Part shown: positions 16,184-25,292 of the stretch, in pieces | How the letters are laid out: every line of letters begins with the position of its first letter | How positions within the stretch are numbered: the first letter of the stretch is position 1 | Program-made: the position numbers and the translations under genes | Source: an uncultured bacterium | GTDB lineage: Bacteria > Planctomycetota > UBA1135 > GCA-002686595 | Length of the DNA: 64,000 bases | Direction: 5' to 3' | Assembly: GCA_938075305.1 (NCBI GenBank) | Contig: CALJGV010000004.1 | Location: 124,001-188,000 of the forward strand | Notes under the pieces: generated by a model | The model's input: the letters and a program-made list of their open reading frames with translations, nothing else | Told to the model about the DNA's origin: nothing | Database searches by the model: none

Positions 16184-16969
16184 ATGCTCGCCCCGCTCCG
16201 CCTCATCCTCCTCGTCGTCGCCACGGCCCCGCTGATCGCGTGCTGGCTCCTCGCGGTCCCGCTGATGCTGCTGGCGCCCGCGACCGAGAGCGTCCTACAG
16301 CCCCTGCTGGTGGGGACCTGGGCCAAGGTCGTGCTGTGGATCATGGGGATCCGGGTGACCGTCGAAGGGGAGCCGCCAAGGGGAGGGTTCTTCCTCGTGG
16401 CCAATCACCTCTCTTACCTCGACATCCCCGTCCTCCTCGCCCAGCTGAACGGACGCTTCCTCGCGAAGTCGGAGATCGCCAGGTGGCCGGTGCTGGGATT
16501 CCTCGCCCGCGCGACGGGCACGCTGTTCGTCGATCGCAGCCGCAAGCGCGACCTCACCCGCGTCATCGCGGAGGTGACCGCGCTCATCCAGCGGGGCCCG
16601 GGGGTGATCGTGTTTCCCGAGGCCACGAGCACGGATGGGGCGGGGCTACACGGCTTCAAGCCCTCCCTCTTCGAGGTCCCCTCGCGGCTCGGACTCCCGG
16701 TCTCCTGCGCCGCGCTCCACTACGCCAATCCGCCCGGCGTGCGCCCCGCCTGGGAGTCCGTCTGCTGGTGGGGAGACGCCGAGTTCGCCCCGCATTTCTG
16801 GGAGTTCTTGAAGCTCCGCCGCACAGACGCCACCGTAACGTTCGCCCCCGAGACCGTGCTGGCGGCCGGTCCGGACGGGCCCCTGGACCGCAAGGCGCTC
16901 TCTGACGGGGCCAAGGCGGTGATCGAGGGAATCTTCACCCCGTCACGGCCCAGCGCGGACCGCCCCTGA
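16184..16969 (+). CDS. plsC: 1-acylglycerol-3-phosphate O-acyltransferase family (PlsC/OlsA-like)
   Basis: Membrane acyltransferase of the LPLAT family, 261 residues. It has a hydrophobic N-terminal anchor (LRLILLVVATAPLIACWLLAVPLMLL), the catalytic NHLSYLD (His75, Asp80), an FVDRS block and FPEATSTDG, a variant of the FPEGTRS motif. It could make phosphatidic acid or, given an OlsB-like gene at 20691, be an OlsA-type enzyme that acylates lyso-ornithine lipid. I chose the ATG at 16184 because the membrane anchor starts there and the upstream in-frame stretch is Pro/Arg-rich non-conserved sequence. Confidence 0.85.
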   Translation: MLAPLRLILLVVATAPLIACWLLAVPLMLLAPATESVLQPLLVGTWAKVVLWIMGIRVTVEGEPPRGGFFLVANHLSYLDIPVLLAQLNGRFLAKSEIARWPVLGFLARATGTLFVDRSRKRDLTRVIAEVTALIQRGPGVIVFPEATSTDGAGLHGFKPSLFEVPSRLGLPVSCAALHYANPPGVRPAWESVCWWGDAEFAPHFWEFLKLRRTDATVTFAPETVLAAGPDGPLDRKALSDGAKAVIEGIFTPSRPSADRP

Positions 16970-17182
16970 CCCACCCCCGATGAACGCGACGGCCGACCAG
17001 CCCATCGAGGACCACCTCGCGATCCCTCGCCGGGCGCGCGGCGTGGTGTCCAGGATCATGGTCAGGTTCCTCAGCCTCGCCCCGGACGCTGCAGTAGCGC
17101 CGCTCGGAATCCCCGACGTCACCCCGTTTCCCCTGCGGCACCGGGAAGAGCAGAACGCCGCGGAGCCTTCCGCTGTGGCCGC

Positions 17183-17959
17183 GTGTGCACGCTGACCTGG
17201 ACTCGCGACCGGGGTGAGGCCACCGGCCCGGGTGGCTACCGGCTCTGGTTCAACCGTGACGAGCTCCGCTCCCGCGGGCCAGAGGTGCCACCCCAGGTGG
17301 AGGAGACCGCGAGCGGCTTGCGCTACATCGCCCCCGCGGACTCCGACGCGGGCGGCACGTGGATCGCCACCAACGAGCTGGGCATCACCGTCGCGCTCCT
17401 GAACGGCTACCGGAGCAGCCGCGGCGAGCGCCGTGACGAGTGGACCAGCCGAGGGCACCTCGTGCGCGAGCTGGCGGGGATCCGGAGCCTCACCGAAGCG
17501 TGGCGTCGACTCACCCCGGAGAGGCTTCGGCCCTTTCGGCCCCTGGTTCTGGCCGTCCTGACCCCGGCCCGGCCCGCCCTGATCGCGCGCTGGGACGGCC
17601 AGGACGTGACCCTCGATCCGCGCGGTCAGCGGCAGCTCCCCGTCACGTCATCGAGCTACGAACAGTCGGAGGTGCGGGTCCGCCGCCGGGCCCTCTTTGC
17701 CGAGATGGTCCGCACCGACCCCGGGACCGGCGAGCCCGTGGACGCCAGCGAGCTCGAGGCGTTCCAGCGTTGGATCCCTGAGGGAGGCGCGGACGCCTTC
17801 AGCCCCTCCATGTCGCGGGCAGACTCCGCCACCCGGAGCCAGTGCCAGGTGGAGGTGACCCCGAGCGTCGTGACCTTCGGCTACACGCCCGGGCCCCCGC
17901 ACGAGGCCGACCCGATCGCCCCGCTCCAGCTCCCCCGCCGCCCGGCCTCCCCCGCTTGA
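17183..17959 (+). CDS. NRDE-family (TANGO2-like) protein
   Basis: A 258-residue protein of the NRDE/TANGO2 family. It begins with the family hallmark MCTLTW (GTG start at 17183, so Cys is residue 2) and contains the NRDE motif in LWFNRDELRSRG, then GGTWIATNELGITVALLNGY. The family has an Ntn-hydrolase-like fold; eukaryotic TANGO2 is linked to lipid and haem handling but the reaction is unknown. The stop TGA overlaps the TTG start of the triple-fusion gene (TTGA). A 213-nt stretch before it holds no convincing gene or ribosome binding site. Confidence 0.82.
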   Translation: MCTLTWTRDRGEATGPGGYRLWFNRDELRSRGPEVPPQVEETASGLRYIAPADSDAGGTWIATNELGITVALLNGYRSSRGERRDEWTSRGHLVRELAGIRSLTEAWRRLTPERLRPFRPLVLAVLTPARPALIARWDGQDVTLDPRGQRQLPVTSSSYEQSEVRVRRRALFAEMVRTDPGTGEPVDASELEAFQRWIPEGGADAFSPSMSRADSATRSQCQVEVTPSVVTFGYTPGPPHEADPIAPLQLPRRPASPA

Positions 17960-20610
17960 AGCTGGCCTCGGAGACCGAAGAGCCCCACGTCGGTGCTCCG
18001 GCGCCGCGATCGCGGCGGCGCTGGCTCTGGATCCTGTCGGCGCTCTACGGGATCCTGCTGCTGGCCTCGTGGGCGACGACGGTGCGCCCCTCCTACCCGG
18101 CGCCACCGGAGGCCGCGGGTCGGCGCGCCCTCTCCCTCCCGGCCTTCGACGGCGACGGGCATCCACTGGCGGGCACCGTCGACGTTGCCTTCGTCGACCG
18201 AGGAACGGGCCACGGGCCACCCCTACTCCTGCTGCACGGGAGCCCGGGAAGCGCCGACGACTTCCGCGAGGTCGCCCCTCTCCTCGTCGATGGGCGGCGC
18301 CTCATCGCGCCGGATCTACCGGGCTTCGGCGTCTCCCAGCGGAGGGTTCCCAACTACTCCGCCAGGGCCCACGCGGCCTACGTGGGCGCCCTCCTTGAGG
18401 AGCTGGAGATCCAGGCTGTCCACGCAGTGGGCTTCAGCATGGGCGGCGCGGTGGCCTTGGAGCTGGCCGATCTCGACCCAGCAAGAACCCTGTCGGTGAC
18501 GCTCCTCGCGTCCATCGGCGTCGAGGAGCTCGAGCTCCTCGGGGACCACACCCTGAACCACGGGCTCCACAGCCTCCAGCTATACGCCATCGAGGCGGCT
18601 CGCTGGCTGATTCCCCACTTCGGGTCCCTTGACCAGGGGATGGTCACCCGGGAGTACGCGAGGAACTTCCACGACACCGACCAGCGCCGACTGCGCCCGA
18701 TCCTGGAGTCGCTCAGGCCCCCCACTCTCGTCATTCACGGCGCGGACGACTTCCTCGTGCCGGTGGCCGCGGCGCGGGAGCACGGACGGATCGTCCCCCA
18801 GGCAGAGCTCACGGTCCTCCCCTCGCCACGCGGGCACTTCATCCCCTGGACCGAGCCCGACAGGGTCGCGACGCTGGTGCAGACCTTCACGGACCGCGTG
18901 GACCGGGGGGAGGCGCTCTCGAGGGCCGAGGCACCCGCCGAGCGGCTCACCCTGGCCGAGGCGCCCTTCGATCCGGGGCAGGTTCCACCCTTCGAGGGCC
19001 CGGCCTGGCTCACCGTCGTCCTGCTCCTGGCCCTGGGCACCCTGGTCTCCGAGGACCTCTCCTGCATCGCCGCCGGGCTCCTGGTCGCCGACGGGCGACT
19101 GGGGTTCGCGGCGGCCACCGGGGCCTGCTTCGTGGGGATCCTCGTGGGTGACCTCGCCCTCTTCGCCCTCGGTCGCCTCGTAGGCCGCCCAGCCCTGGCG
19201 GCGCGCCCCCTCCGCTGGGTCGTGAGCGAGGCCGCCGTGGAGCGGGCCAGCCGCTGGTTCCTGCGAAAGGGCGTCGCGGTGATCTTCCTCTCGCGCTTCA
19301 CCCCTGGGTTGCGGCTTCCCACCTATGTGGCCGCGGGCCTCCTGCGGACCCCGCTGCTCACCTTCGCGGGCTTCTTCGCCCTGGCGGGCATGCTCTGGAC
19401 GCCCCTGCTGGTGGGCGTCGCCGCCTTCGCGGGCGAGGCGCTCGCGGAGCGGCTCGGGTCCCTCGGCGCGGCCCAGCTGCCCTGGATCCTCGGCCTGGCC
19501 CTGCTCCTGCTGCAGGTCTACCGAACGCTGCCGCTGACCCTGACACACACCGGGCGCCGGCGGCTCAAGGGCCGATGGCTCCGCCTCAAGGGCTGGGAGT
19601 TCTGGCCGCCCTACCTCACCTATCCGCCGGTCCTCCTCTGGATCGGCTGGCTGGCCCTCCGTCATCGCTCCCTCGCGGTCGTGACCGCCGCCAACCCCGG
19701 CATCCCGGCGAGCGGCGTGGTCGGTGAGTCCAAGTCCCTGATCCTCGACTCCCTCGACCCCGACGCGCCAGAGATCGCAGGGCACACCTTGCTCTCCGCC
19801 GCCCAGACCCCCGAGGAGCGCGAGGGCGCCGCGGGACAGTTCCTCGAGCGATTCGGGGCCGACTTCCCGGTGGTGCTGAAGCCTGACGCCGGTCAACGGG
19901 GCTCGGGGGTGCGGCTGGTTCCGGACGAGGCCACGCTCATGCGCTGGGCCCGTGAGGTCCGGCATGACGCCATCGTGCAGCAGCGGGTCGATGGGCCCGA
20001 GTTCGGCGTCTTCTATGCGCGCCCACCGGGCAGCGCGGTGGGCCAGGTGCTCGGCGTCACGATCAAGGAGTTCCCCGCCGTGACCGGCGACGGGGAGCGA
20101 ACGGTGGAGGCGCTGCTCCTCGATGACCCGCGAGCCTGCGCTCTTCACCGCGTATACCTCGAAGAGCTGGGTCCGCGGGCCGATGAGGTCCCGGCGCAGG
20201 GGGTCAAGGTCCCGCTGGTAAAGGTGGGCACCCACGCGCGCGGGGCCGTCTTCCTGAACGGAGAGCACCTGATCACCCCCGCGCTCACCGAGGCGATGAA
20301 TCGCATCGCCAGCCGCTTCGAGGGCTTCCACCTCGGCCGCTTCGACCTGCGCGCGCCGTCCGCCGAGATGCTCTCCCGTGGCGAGGGGCTCGGCGTCATC
20401 GAGCTCAACGGGCTGACCTCGGAGCCGACCGAGATCTACGACCCCGCCATGCCGCTCCGCGCGGCCTACGGGCGGCTCTTCCGCCAGTGGCGTCTCGCCT
20501 TCGAGTTCGGCGAGGCGAACGCCGCCCGGGGAGCGAGGCCAACGGGAGTCGCGGACGTCCTTCGCGAGTGGCTCCGCTACCTGCGGGCCCAGCGCACGCA
20601 CGAGCGTTGA
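17956..20610 (+). CDS. Three-domain fusion: alpha/beta hydrolase, DedA/VTT membrane domain, ATP-grasp ligase
   Basis: An 884-residue protein combining three modules. Residues 23-40 form a first membrane segment after a basic SRRRW. Residues about 85-310 are an alpha/beta hydrolase with oxyanion HGSPGS, nucleophile Ser161 in GFSMGG and His294. Residues about 350-525 are a DedA/SNARE-associated (VTT) domain of several membrane segments including the SRFTPGLRLPTYVAAG family motif. Residues about 570-850 are an ATP-grasp domain (PVVLKPDAGQRGSGVRLV, EFGVFYAR, GVIELNGLTSEPTEI). By charge the hydrolase should face the periplasm and the ligase the cytoplasm. DedA proteins act as lipid flippases or scramblases. 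The TTG start at 17956 overlaps the upstream TGA; a longer upstream extension would lie inside the NRDE gene. It is flanked by lipid acyltransferase genes, so a role making and exporting an aminoacylated lipid is plausible but inferred. Confidence 0.82.
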   Translation: MKLASETEEPHVGAPAPRSRRRWLWILSALYGILLLASWATTVRPSYPAPPEAAGRRALSLPAFDGDGHPLAGTVDVAFVDRGTGHGPPLLLLHGSPGSADDFREVAPLLVDGRRLIAPDLPGFGVSQRRVPNYSARAHAAYVGALLEELEIQAVHAVGFSMGGAVALELADLDPARTLSVTLLASIGVEELELLGDHTLNHGLHSLQLYAIEAARWLIPHFGSLDQGMVTREYARNFHDTDQRRLRPILESLRPPTLVIHGADDFLVPVAAAREHGRIVPQAELTVLPSPRGHFIPWTEPDRVATLVQTFTDRVDRGEALSRAEAPAERLTLAEAPFDPGQVPPFEGPAWLTVVLLLALGTLVSEDLSCIAAGLLVADGRLGFAAATGACFVGILVGDLALFALGRLVGRPALAARPLRWVVSEAAVERASRWFLRKGVAVIFLSRFTPGLRLPTYVAAGLLRTPLLTFAGFFALAGMLWTPLLVGVAAFAGEALAERLGSLGAAQLPWILGLALLLLQVYRTLPLTLTHTGRRRLKGRWLRLKGWEFWPPYLTYPPVLLWIGWLALRHRSLAVVTAANPGIPASGVVGESKSLILDSLDPDAPEIAGHTLLSAAQTPEEREGAAGQFLERFGADFPVVLKPDAGQRGSGVRLVPDEATLMRWAREVRHDAIVQQRVDGPEFGVFYARPPGSAVGQVLGVTIKEFPAVTGDGERTVEALLLDDPRACALHRVYLEELGPRADEVPAQGVKVPLVKVGTHARGAVFLNGEHLITPALTEAMNRIASRFEGFHLGRFDLRAPSAEMLSRGEGLGVIELNGLTSEPTEIYDPAMPLRAAYGRLFRQWRLAFEFGEANAARGARPTGVADVLREWLRYLRAQRTHER

Positions 20611-20690
20611 CCGGAGGAGATCGAAGGTGCATTTGAGCCCGCATCGAATCTGCACCACCCCTTGATACGCCGCGCCGCCCACCTTCGAGT

Positions 20691-21596
20691 ATGAACAGGC
20701 CCCACGGCGCCTCCAAGCGAGGCGCAGGATCCCTTCCCACCGACATGCACCCGCGAGGGTCGCCTCCAGTGCCCGACCAAGACCAACGCCAGCTCAGGTC
20801 CACGGCCAGCCCGAGCAGCTCACCGCTGCTCGACGACCAGCACCTGATTCCTCCGACGGACGTGACCCTGGGGCCGTACCGACTCCGGTTCGCGCGCACG
20901 GACGATGATCTCGCCATGGTCCGTCGGCTGCGCTATGCCGTCTTCAACGTCGAGCTCGGCAAAGGCCTCGCGGGCTCCCACGAGACCGGAGTGGACGCCG
21001 ACGCCTTCGACCGGCAGTGCCAGCACCTGATGGTCCTCGAGCGGGAGACCGGCGCGGCGGTGGGCACCTATCGGATGCAGACCTCCGCCGCTGCGCGCGC
21101 GGGCCACGGCTGGTACACCGCCGGCGAGTTCGAGCTGGGCGACCTGCCGGAGGAGGTGCTGAAGAGCGCCGGCGAGCTGGGCCGCGCCTGCGTCGCCGGG
21201 GCGCACCGGGACAAGACCGTGCTGTTCCTTCTGTGGCACGGGCTCATCCAGTACGCCGCTCATACCGGCGTGAAGGCCTTCTTCGGGTGCAGCTCACTCA
21301 CGGGCACCGACCCGCGTCCCGCCGTCGCCCTGTACGCCCAGCTGCTCCGTGACCGCCAGGTTCACCCCGAACTCAAGGCGCCGCCGCGGCTCGCCATGGC
21401 CTGCCCGCTGGTCTCCTGGCCGACCGAGGAGGAGCTCGCCCAGGTGGAGGTCCCCAAGCTCTTCGCCACCTACCTGCGGCACGGCGGCCTCGTCCTCGGG
21501 CCCCCGGCGGTGGACCACGAATTCGGGACCATCGACTTCCTCACCTGGGTCGAGATCAAGCCGCGGCACATCCGGCTGTTCGGACGCGTCCGCTGA
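20691..21596 (+). CDS. GNAT-type N-acyltransferase, OlsB/hemolysin-like
   Basis: A 301-residue protein of the OlsB-type acyltransferase group, which transfers a 3-hydroxyacyl chain from ACP to an amino acid such as ornithine. Visible blocks: YRLRFARTDDDLAMVRRLRYAVFNVELG, LMVLERETGAAVGTYRMQT, ELGRACV, a FLLWHGLIQYAAHTGVKAFFGCSSL core and a CPLVSW segment. The N-terminal 50 residues are unconserved, so a downstream start (ATG at 20745) is possible. PlsC at 16184 would supply the OlsA-like step of ornithine-lipid synthesis. The amino acid used is not known. Confidence 0.78.
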   Translation: MNRPHGASKRGAGSLPTDMHPRGSPPVPDQDQRQLRSTASPSSSPLLDDQHLIPPTDVTLGPYRLRFARTDDDLAMVRRLRYAVFNVELGKGLAGSHETGVDADAFDRQCQHLMVLERETGAAVGTYRMQTSAAARAGHGWYTAGEFELGDLPEEVLKSAGELGRACVAGAHRDKTVLFLLWHGLIQYAAHTGVKAFFGCSSLTGTDPRPAVALYAQLLRDRQVHPELKAPPRLAMACPLVSWPTEEELAQVEVPKLFATYLRHGGLVLGPPAVDHEFGTIDFLTWVEIKPRHIRLFGRVR

Positions 21597-21653
21597 CGCC
21601 CCCCGCGACCAAGGCGCCAGGACATCACCCGTGGACCGCCGCGGCCCTGAGGA

Positions 21654-24600
21654 TCAGCGCTCCTCGTCCTCGTCGTCCTCGGGGTCCCGCACGACCTCCG
21701 GCAGGGGCCGGTCCGGCTGGCCGTGGTCCCGGAAGACCGTGAGCCAGTGGTCGATGATCGGGTTGTCGAGGGCCACCGCGCCGATCCAGGGCTGGGCCTC
21801 ACGGATGATGTCCGAGGCGTCCAGGAACAGGATCCAGCGACGACCCTGGTCGATGCCCGCGGCGGCGTCGGCGGGGTCCTCCACCGTGACCCGGTGGTAG
21901 AGGATGCGCGGCGCCTGGAGGTCTCCGGCGGCATCCGCGAGGGTCTCCTCCAGGCCCGCCTTGGCCGCCGCAAGCGCCAGCCGTTCCGGGAGGAGCACCA
22001 CCAAGGGCTGCACGATGTCCCGCTTGAGCATTCGCCCGATGAGGGAGGTGGCGGCGTTCGCGATCCGATGGACGGTCGCGGTATCCCCGCTCGCGCCCGA
22101 CCTCTGCTGGCGAATCCCCTCCGCCTTGGAGTGAGAGGGGAACCAGAGGGCCAGGGTGCCGTTGCTCGAAGGCACGCGCTGCCCCTGGAACAGCACCCGC
22201 TGGTTGTCGATCTTCTCGAAGGAGGGTCCCGTGCCCCGGGTCAGGTCGAGCGCGGCCAGGTCCGAGGCCTCGCCCGCCGCGCGGGCAGGCTCCCCGTCGG
22301 TGCGGCGGGCGAGCGGCGGCGAGAGCGCCACCGCCCCCGCGCTGGTGCCGAAGCCCACGTAGCCCTCGATGGGCGCGCCGTCGATGGTGTGGTAGGTGCC
22401 CGCGTACTGACCGGCGATCCACGCTGACACCGCGGACCCCTCCACGAGCAATTCTAGCTGCACGGAGGTCTGGGAGTTGTTGATGGAGACCGCCCCCGAC
22501 TTGGCGCTCCCCGGCAGCCCGCCGTCCCGGGTACGCAGTCCGTTGAAGGACCAGTTGACGCTCTTGAACTCCGCGCTGGTCTCCTTGTCCCCCTTGGCAT
22601 AGTCCCAGTCGATCGCCGTCAGCCGCAGGCGGACGTTCCGCTCCCGGCTCGTCCACCCCAGGACCGCGAGGAAGGCGTTGGACCCCGTGGTGAAGGAGAC
22701 CCGGGTGGAGATCGAGTACGACCCGGGGAGCATCCACCGGTCCGCTCGCAGGAACGACTTGCCTCCGCCCCGCCGGTCCATGTCACCTGTCCCGGCCTGG
22801 CGCTCGCGGCGCCCCAGCAGGAGGCTCCCGTCCGGCTCGATGCGGTAGAGGTCCTTGGGCCGGTTCTTGTCGAGGCTGGTGAGCTCCTCGTCCTCCCAAC
22901 CCCCGAGCTCCGCGGCGAGCCCCGGCAGGGGGAGCGCCGCCCCGTCCGCCGGACCCGGCTCCGCCTTGGACCGGATGCCGGCCCACGCGGCAACACGGCG
23001 CGCCTCCAGGGCGAGGCGCGCGCTGCTCCCCTCTAGCCCGGCGCCGCCGAGCTCCGCCGACGCCGCGAGCAGCCGCTCGTGGTGCTCCCAGACCGCCGGC
23101 AAGGCGGAGGGGAACGACGGCCCGGGGTCATTGGAGAGGACCCCTTGGAACGGCTCCCCGCGGCGTTCGTGGGCGGTGACCCAGAGGGCCTCGCGCTCGC
23201 TGCCATTGGGGCGGGAGGGAGCACCGAGGGCCTGCTCCAGCCCCATGGCGATCCGCCGGTCGTACCCGTCCACCGCGCGCGCCCAGACAAGGGCCCGAAT
23301 CGCAGCATCCCGGTCCCCATGCTCGGCGAGCAGCAGGCCGGCCACCCGCGCCTGGTTCTGCCCGAAGACGGGCTCCGCACGATTCCAATCCCAGGTCCAG
23401 GTGGGCTCGTCGTAGACCCAGTCCCCCTTCTCGGTCTTCGCGAACCCAGAGCGGTAACGCTTGGTCCAGGGCTCGGGCCGCTCGGGGTCAAAGCCGGCGA
23501 GGAACTCGGCGAAGATCTCTTGGAAGCCGTCGAAGGAAGACGGGCGGCCATCCTCGCCGTCGCAGAAGTAGTCCTCAAAGTCATCGAGGCGGCCCTTCGG
23601 GCTCGACGAGTGGTCCCCCGAGTCCTCGAACTCAGCGAGGCGCTCGGCGAAGATCGGTGCGCCCTGGGACAGCTTCGCGGCGTCGCCCTCGAACCAGGTG
23701 CGCAGGAACACGTAGAGCGCGTTCCCCACGGAGTAATTCCGCCGGTAGTCCTCGGGCTCACCGCGAACCACCGACTCGAGCTCTCCAAGGCTCGCGTGCC
23801 CGCTGCCGAGCACGCCCCGGAGGGTCCCCGGGCTGCAGTGGTCGTAGGCGAAGTCAGGGTCGTCCGTGAACGCGTAGGCCGCGCCGGTCCAGGTGGCGCG
23901 ACCCTCGGCCAGCCAAGCGGGGATGCCGGGGTGCAGCGCGCCGTCGAAGCGATGGGTGAGCTCGTGGGTCAGCCCGCGGCCGAGGCCGGGAATGGTGCCG
24001 ACGCTGAACTGTAGGACGGTGGTGTCCCCACCCTGAAAGCCGCCCACCCAGAAGAAGGGCGCGCCCTCCGCCTCGAGGCCGCTGGGGTCCGGCACGATGC
24101 GGACCACCCCCTGCCTCGGGTCCCTCCCATTGAAGGGGTCGGAGCCGAAGTAAGCCGCGAGGCGCTCGTGGTGCTTCTCGACGGTGCTCGCCACCCCCAG
24201 CAGCGTCTCGTACCCGCAGTCCGACTCCACGCGGTACCAGCCACGAGGGCTGATGGCGACGCCCGGCTCGGAGAAGTCCCTGTGCTTGCGGGTGAAGGCC
24301 TCGCCCTCGTCCGACGCCAGCCACTCCAGCTCCTCAACCGTCCAGGGCTTCTCGCTCCCGTCCACCATCCGCTGGCGCGCGCGGGCGGCGAGCTCCGCAC
24401 CCTTGGAGCGCCAGCGAGGCATCCCGCTGGGCCGGGGGCCTCGCAGGTCCTTGAAGTCCGCCTGTGCGCCGAGCCCGCGCATGATTCGCGCCGCGCGCAG
24501 CGCGAGCCCCGGTTGGGCCCTGGAGAGGGCGTCCTCCGCCACCCGCTGGAGCGCCTTGAGCACGGGAACATGGGCGCCCCGGGGCGCGTGAACCTCGGGG

Positions 24601-25211
24601 GCGAGCTGCCCCCTGGCCTCCCGGTAGACCGCCGGCGACTGCAGCGCCAGGTCGAGGCCGAAGCGGCGCGCCCACGCCGCCGTCAGGAGCAGCTCGGGCC
24701 TGCGCGAGCCCTTGGACTCTCGATCCCCGGCGAAGCGGACGAGCTCCTCCACGGCGCGCGCCCTGGCGCGGGCCACCTCCGCGCCCAGGCGGACGAGGTT
24801 CAGCTCTCCGTTGCGCGCGTCGAAGGCCCCCCGGGGCGCCCGAGTCGCGGCCCGGCCATCGGGGCCGACCACCAGGTCCGCCCAGGCGAGCGCCGCGCGC
24901 GCGAGCGCGTCGTCGTCCCGATTCCCGCGGGCCACCTCCGCAAGCCCCACCAGGGCCGCGCGTCGAACCCTGGCCTCCCCCGCCGCTGCACGCTCGAAGT
25001 GCACCGCGGCCTCGTCCCGGTCACCCCGCTCGAGGGCGCCTCTCCCCGCCTCGAGCGCCTTCTCGGCCTGCGCCTTGCGGTCCAACGCCACGGTGCTCCC
25101 GGACTCCGTCACCATGACCCCTGCGAGGCCTGGCGCGGGGGCTTCGGCGAGGCCTGCCGAGATATGGAGACCAGAGACGGGGCAGAGCGCGGTGATGAGC
25201 AGTGCGAGCAT
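21654..25211 (-). CDS. Large exported protein with a HEXXH (gluzincin-like) domain and a LamG-like domain
   Basis: A 1,185-residue protein with a signal peptide (MLALLITALCPVSGLHISAGLAEA). Residues about 35-150 are Ala/Arg/Glu-rich TPR-like helices. A metallopeptidase-like core has His416-Glu-Leu-Thr-His420 followed 15 residues later by a Glu in AWLAEG, a gluzincin zinc-site pattern similar to DUF1570-type proteins. The stretch around 800-1,000 looks like a concanavalin/LamG jelly roll, and the acidic C-terminus ends DPEDDEDEER. I chose the ATG at 25211 for the signal peptide. It converges on the OlsB-like gene and is divergent from chaN. Peptidase activity is inferred from the motif. Confidence 0.78.
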   Translation of the reverse strand: MLALLITALCPVSGLHISAGLAEAPAPGLAGVMVTESGSTVALDRKAQAEKALEAGRGALERGDRDEAAVHFERAAAGEARVRRAALVGLAEVARGNRDDDALARAALAWADLVVGPDGRAATRAPRGAFDARNGELNLVRLGAEVARARARAVEELVRFAGDRESKGSRRPELLLTAAWARRFGLDLALQSPAVYREARGQLAPEVHAPRGAHVPVLKALQRVAEDALSRAQPGLALRAARIMRGLGAQADFKDLRGPRPSGMPRWRSKGAELAARARQRMVDGSEKPWTVEELEWLASDEGEAFTRKHRDFSEPGVAISPRGWYRVESDCGYETLLGVASTVEKHHERLAAYFGSDPFNGRDPRQGVVRIVPDPSGLEAEGAPFFWVGGFQGGDTTVLQFSVGTIPGLGRGLTHELTHRFDGALHPGIPAWLAEGRATWTGAAYAFTDDPDFAYDHCSPGTLRGVLGSGHASLGELESVVRGEPEDYRRNYSVGNALYVFLRTWFEGDAAKLSQGAPIFAERLAEFEDSGDHSSSPKGRLDDFEDYFCDGEDGRPSSFDGFQEIFAEFLAGFDPERPEPWTKRYRSGFAKTEKGDWVYDEPTWTWDWNRAEPVFGQNQARVAGLLLAEHGDRDAAIRALVWARAVDGYDRRIAMGLEQALGAPSRPNGSEREALWVTAHERRGEPFQGVLSNDPGPSFPSALPAVWEHHERLLAASAELGGAGLEGSSARLALEARRVAAWAGIRSKAEPGPADGAALPLPGLAAELGGWEDEELTSLDKNRPKDLYRIEPDGSLLLGRRERQAGTGDMDRRGGGKSFLRADRWMLPGSYSISTRVSFTTGSNAFLAVLGWTSRERNVRLRLTAIDWDYAKGDKETSAEFKSVNWSFNGLRTRDGGLPGSAKSGAVSINNSQTSVQLELLVEGSAVSAWIAGQYAGTYHTIDGAPIEGYVGFGTSAGAVALSPPLARRTDGEPARAAGEASDLAALDLTRGTGPSFEKIDNQRVLFQGQRVPSSNGTLALWFPSHSKAEGIRQQRSGASGDTATVHRIANAATSLIGRMLKRDIVQPLVVLLPERLALAAAKAGLEETLADAAGDLQAPRILYHRVTVEDPADAAAGIDQGRRWILFLDASDIIREAQPWIGAVALDNPIIDHWLTVFRDHGQPDRPLPEVVRDPEDDEDEER

Positions 25212-25292
25212 GGTGCCGAGCGCTGGGGAAAATGGTGGGCTAGTCGACGGGCAACCTGGAGCCCTAGCGGAGATCTTTGACAGGATAACCGC

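Noticed and set aside
16980..17195. 71-codon ORF after the plsC gene
   Set aside because: No conserved motif, no ribosome binding site, no family length, and it ends inside the NRDE gene.
20685..20695. TATGAA read as a -10 of the OlsB-like gene
   Set aside because: It overlaps the ATG at 20691 itself, so it would force a downstream start; the evidence is too weak to move the start.
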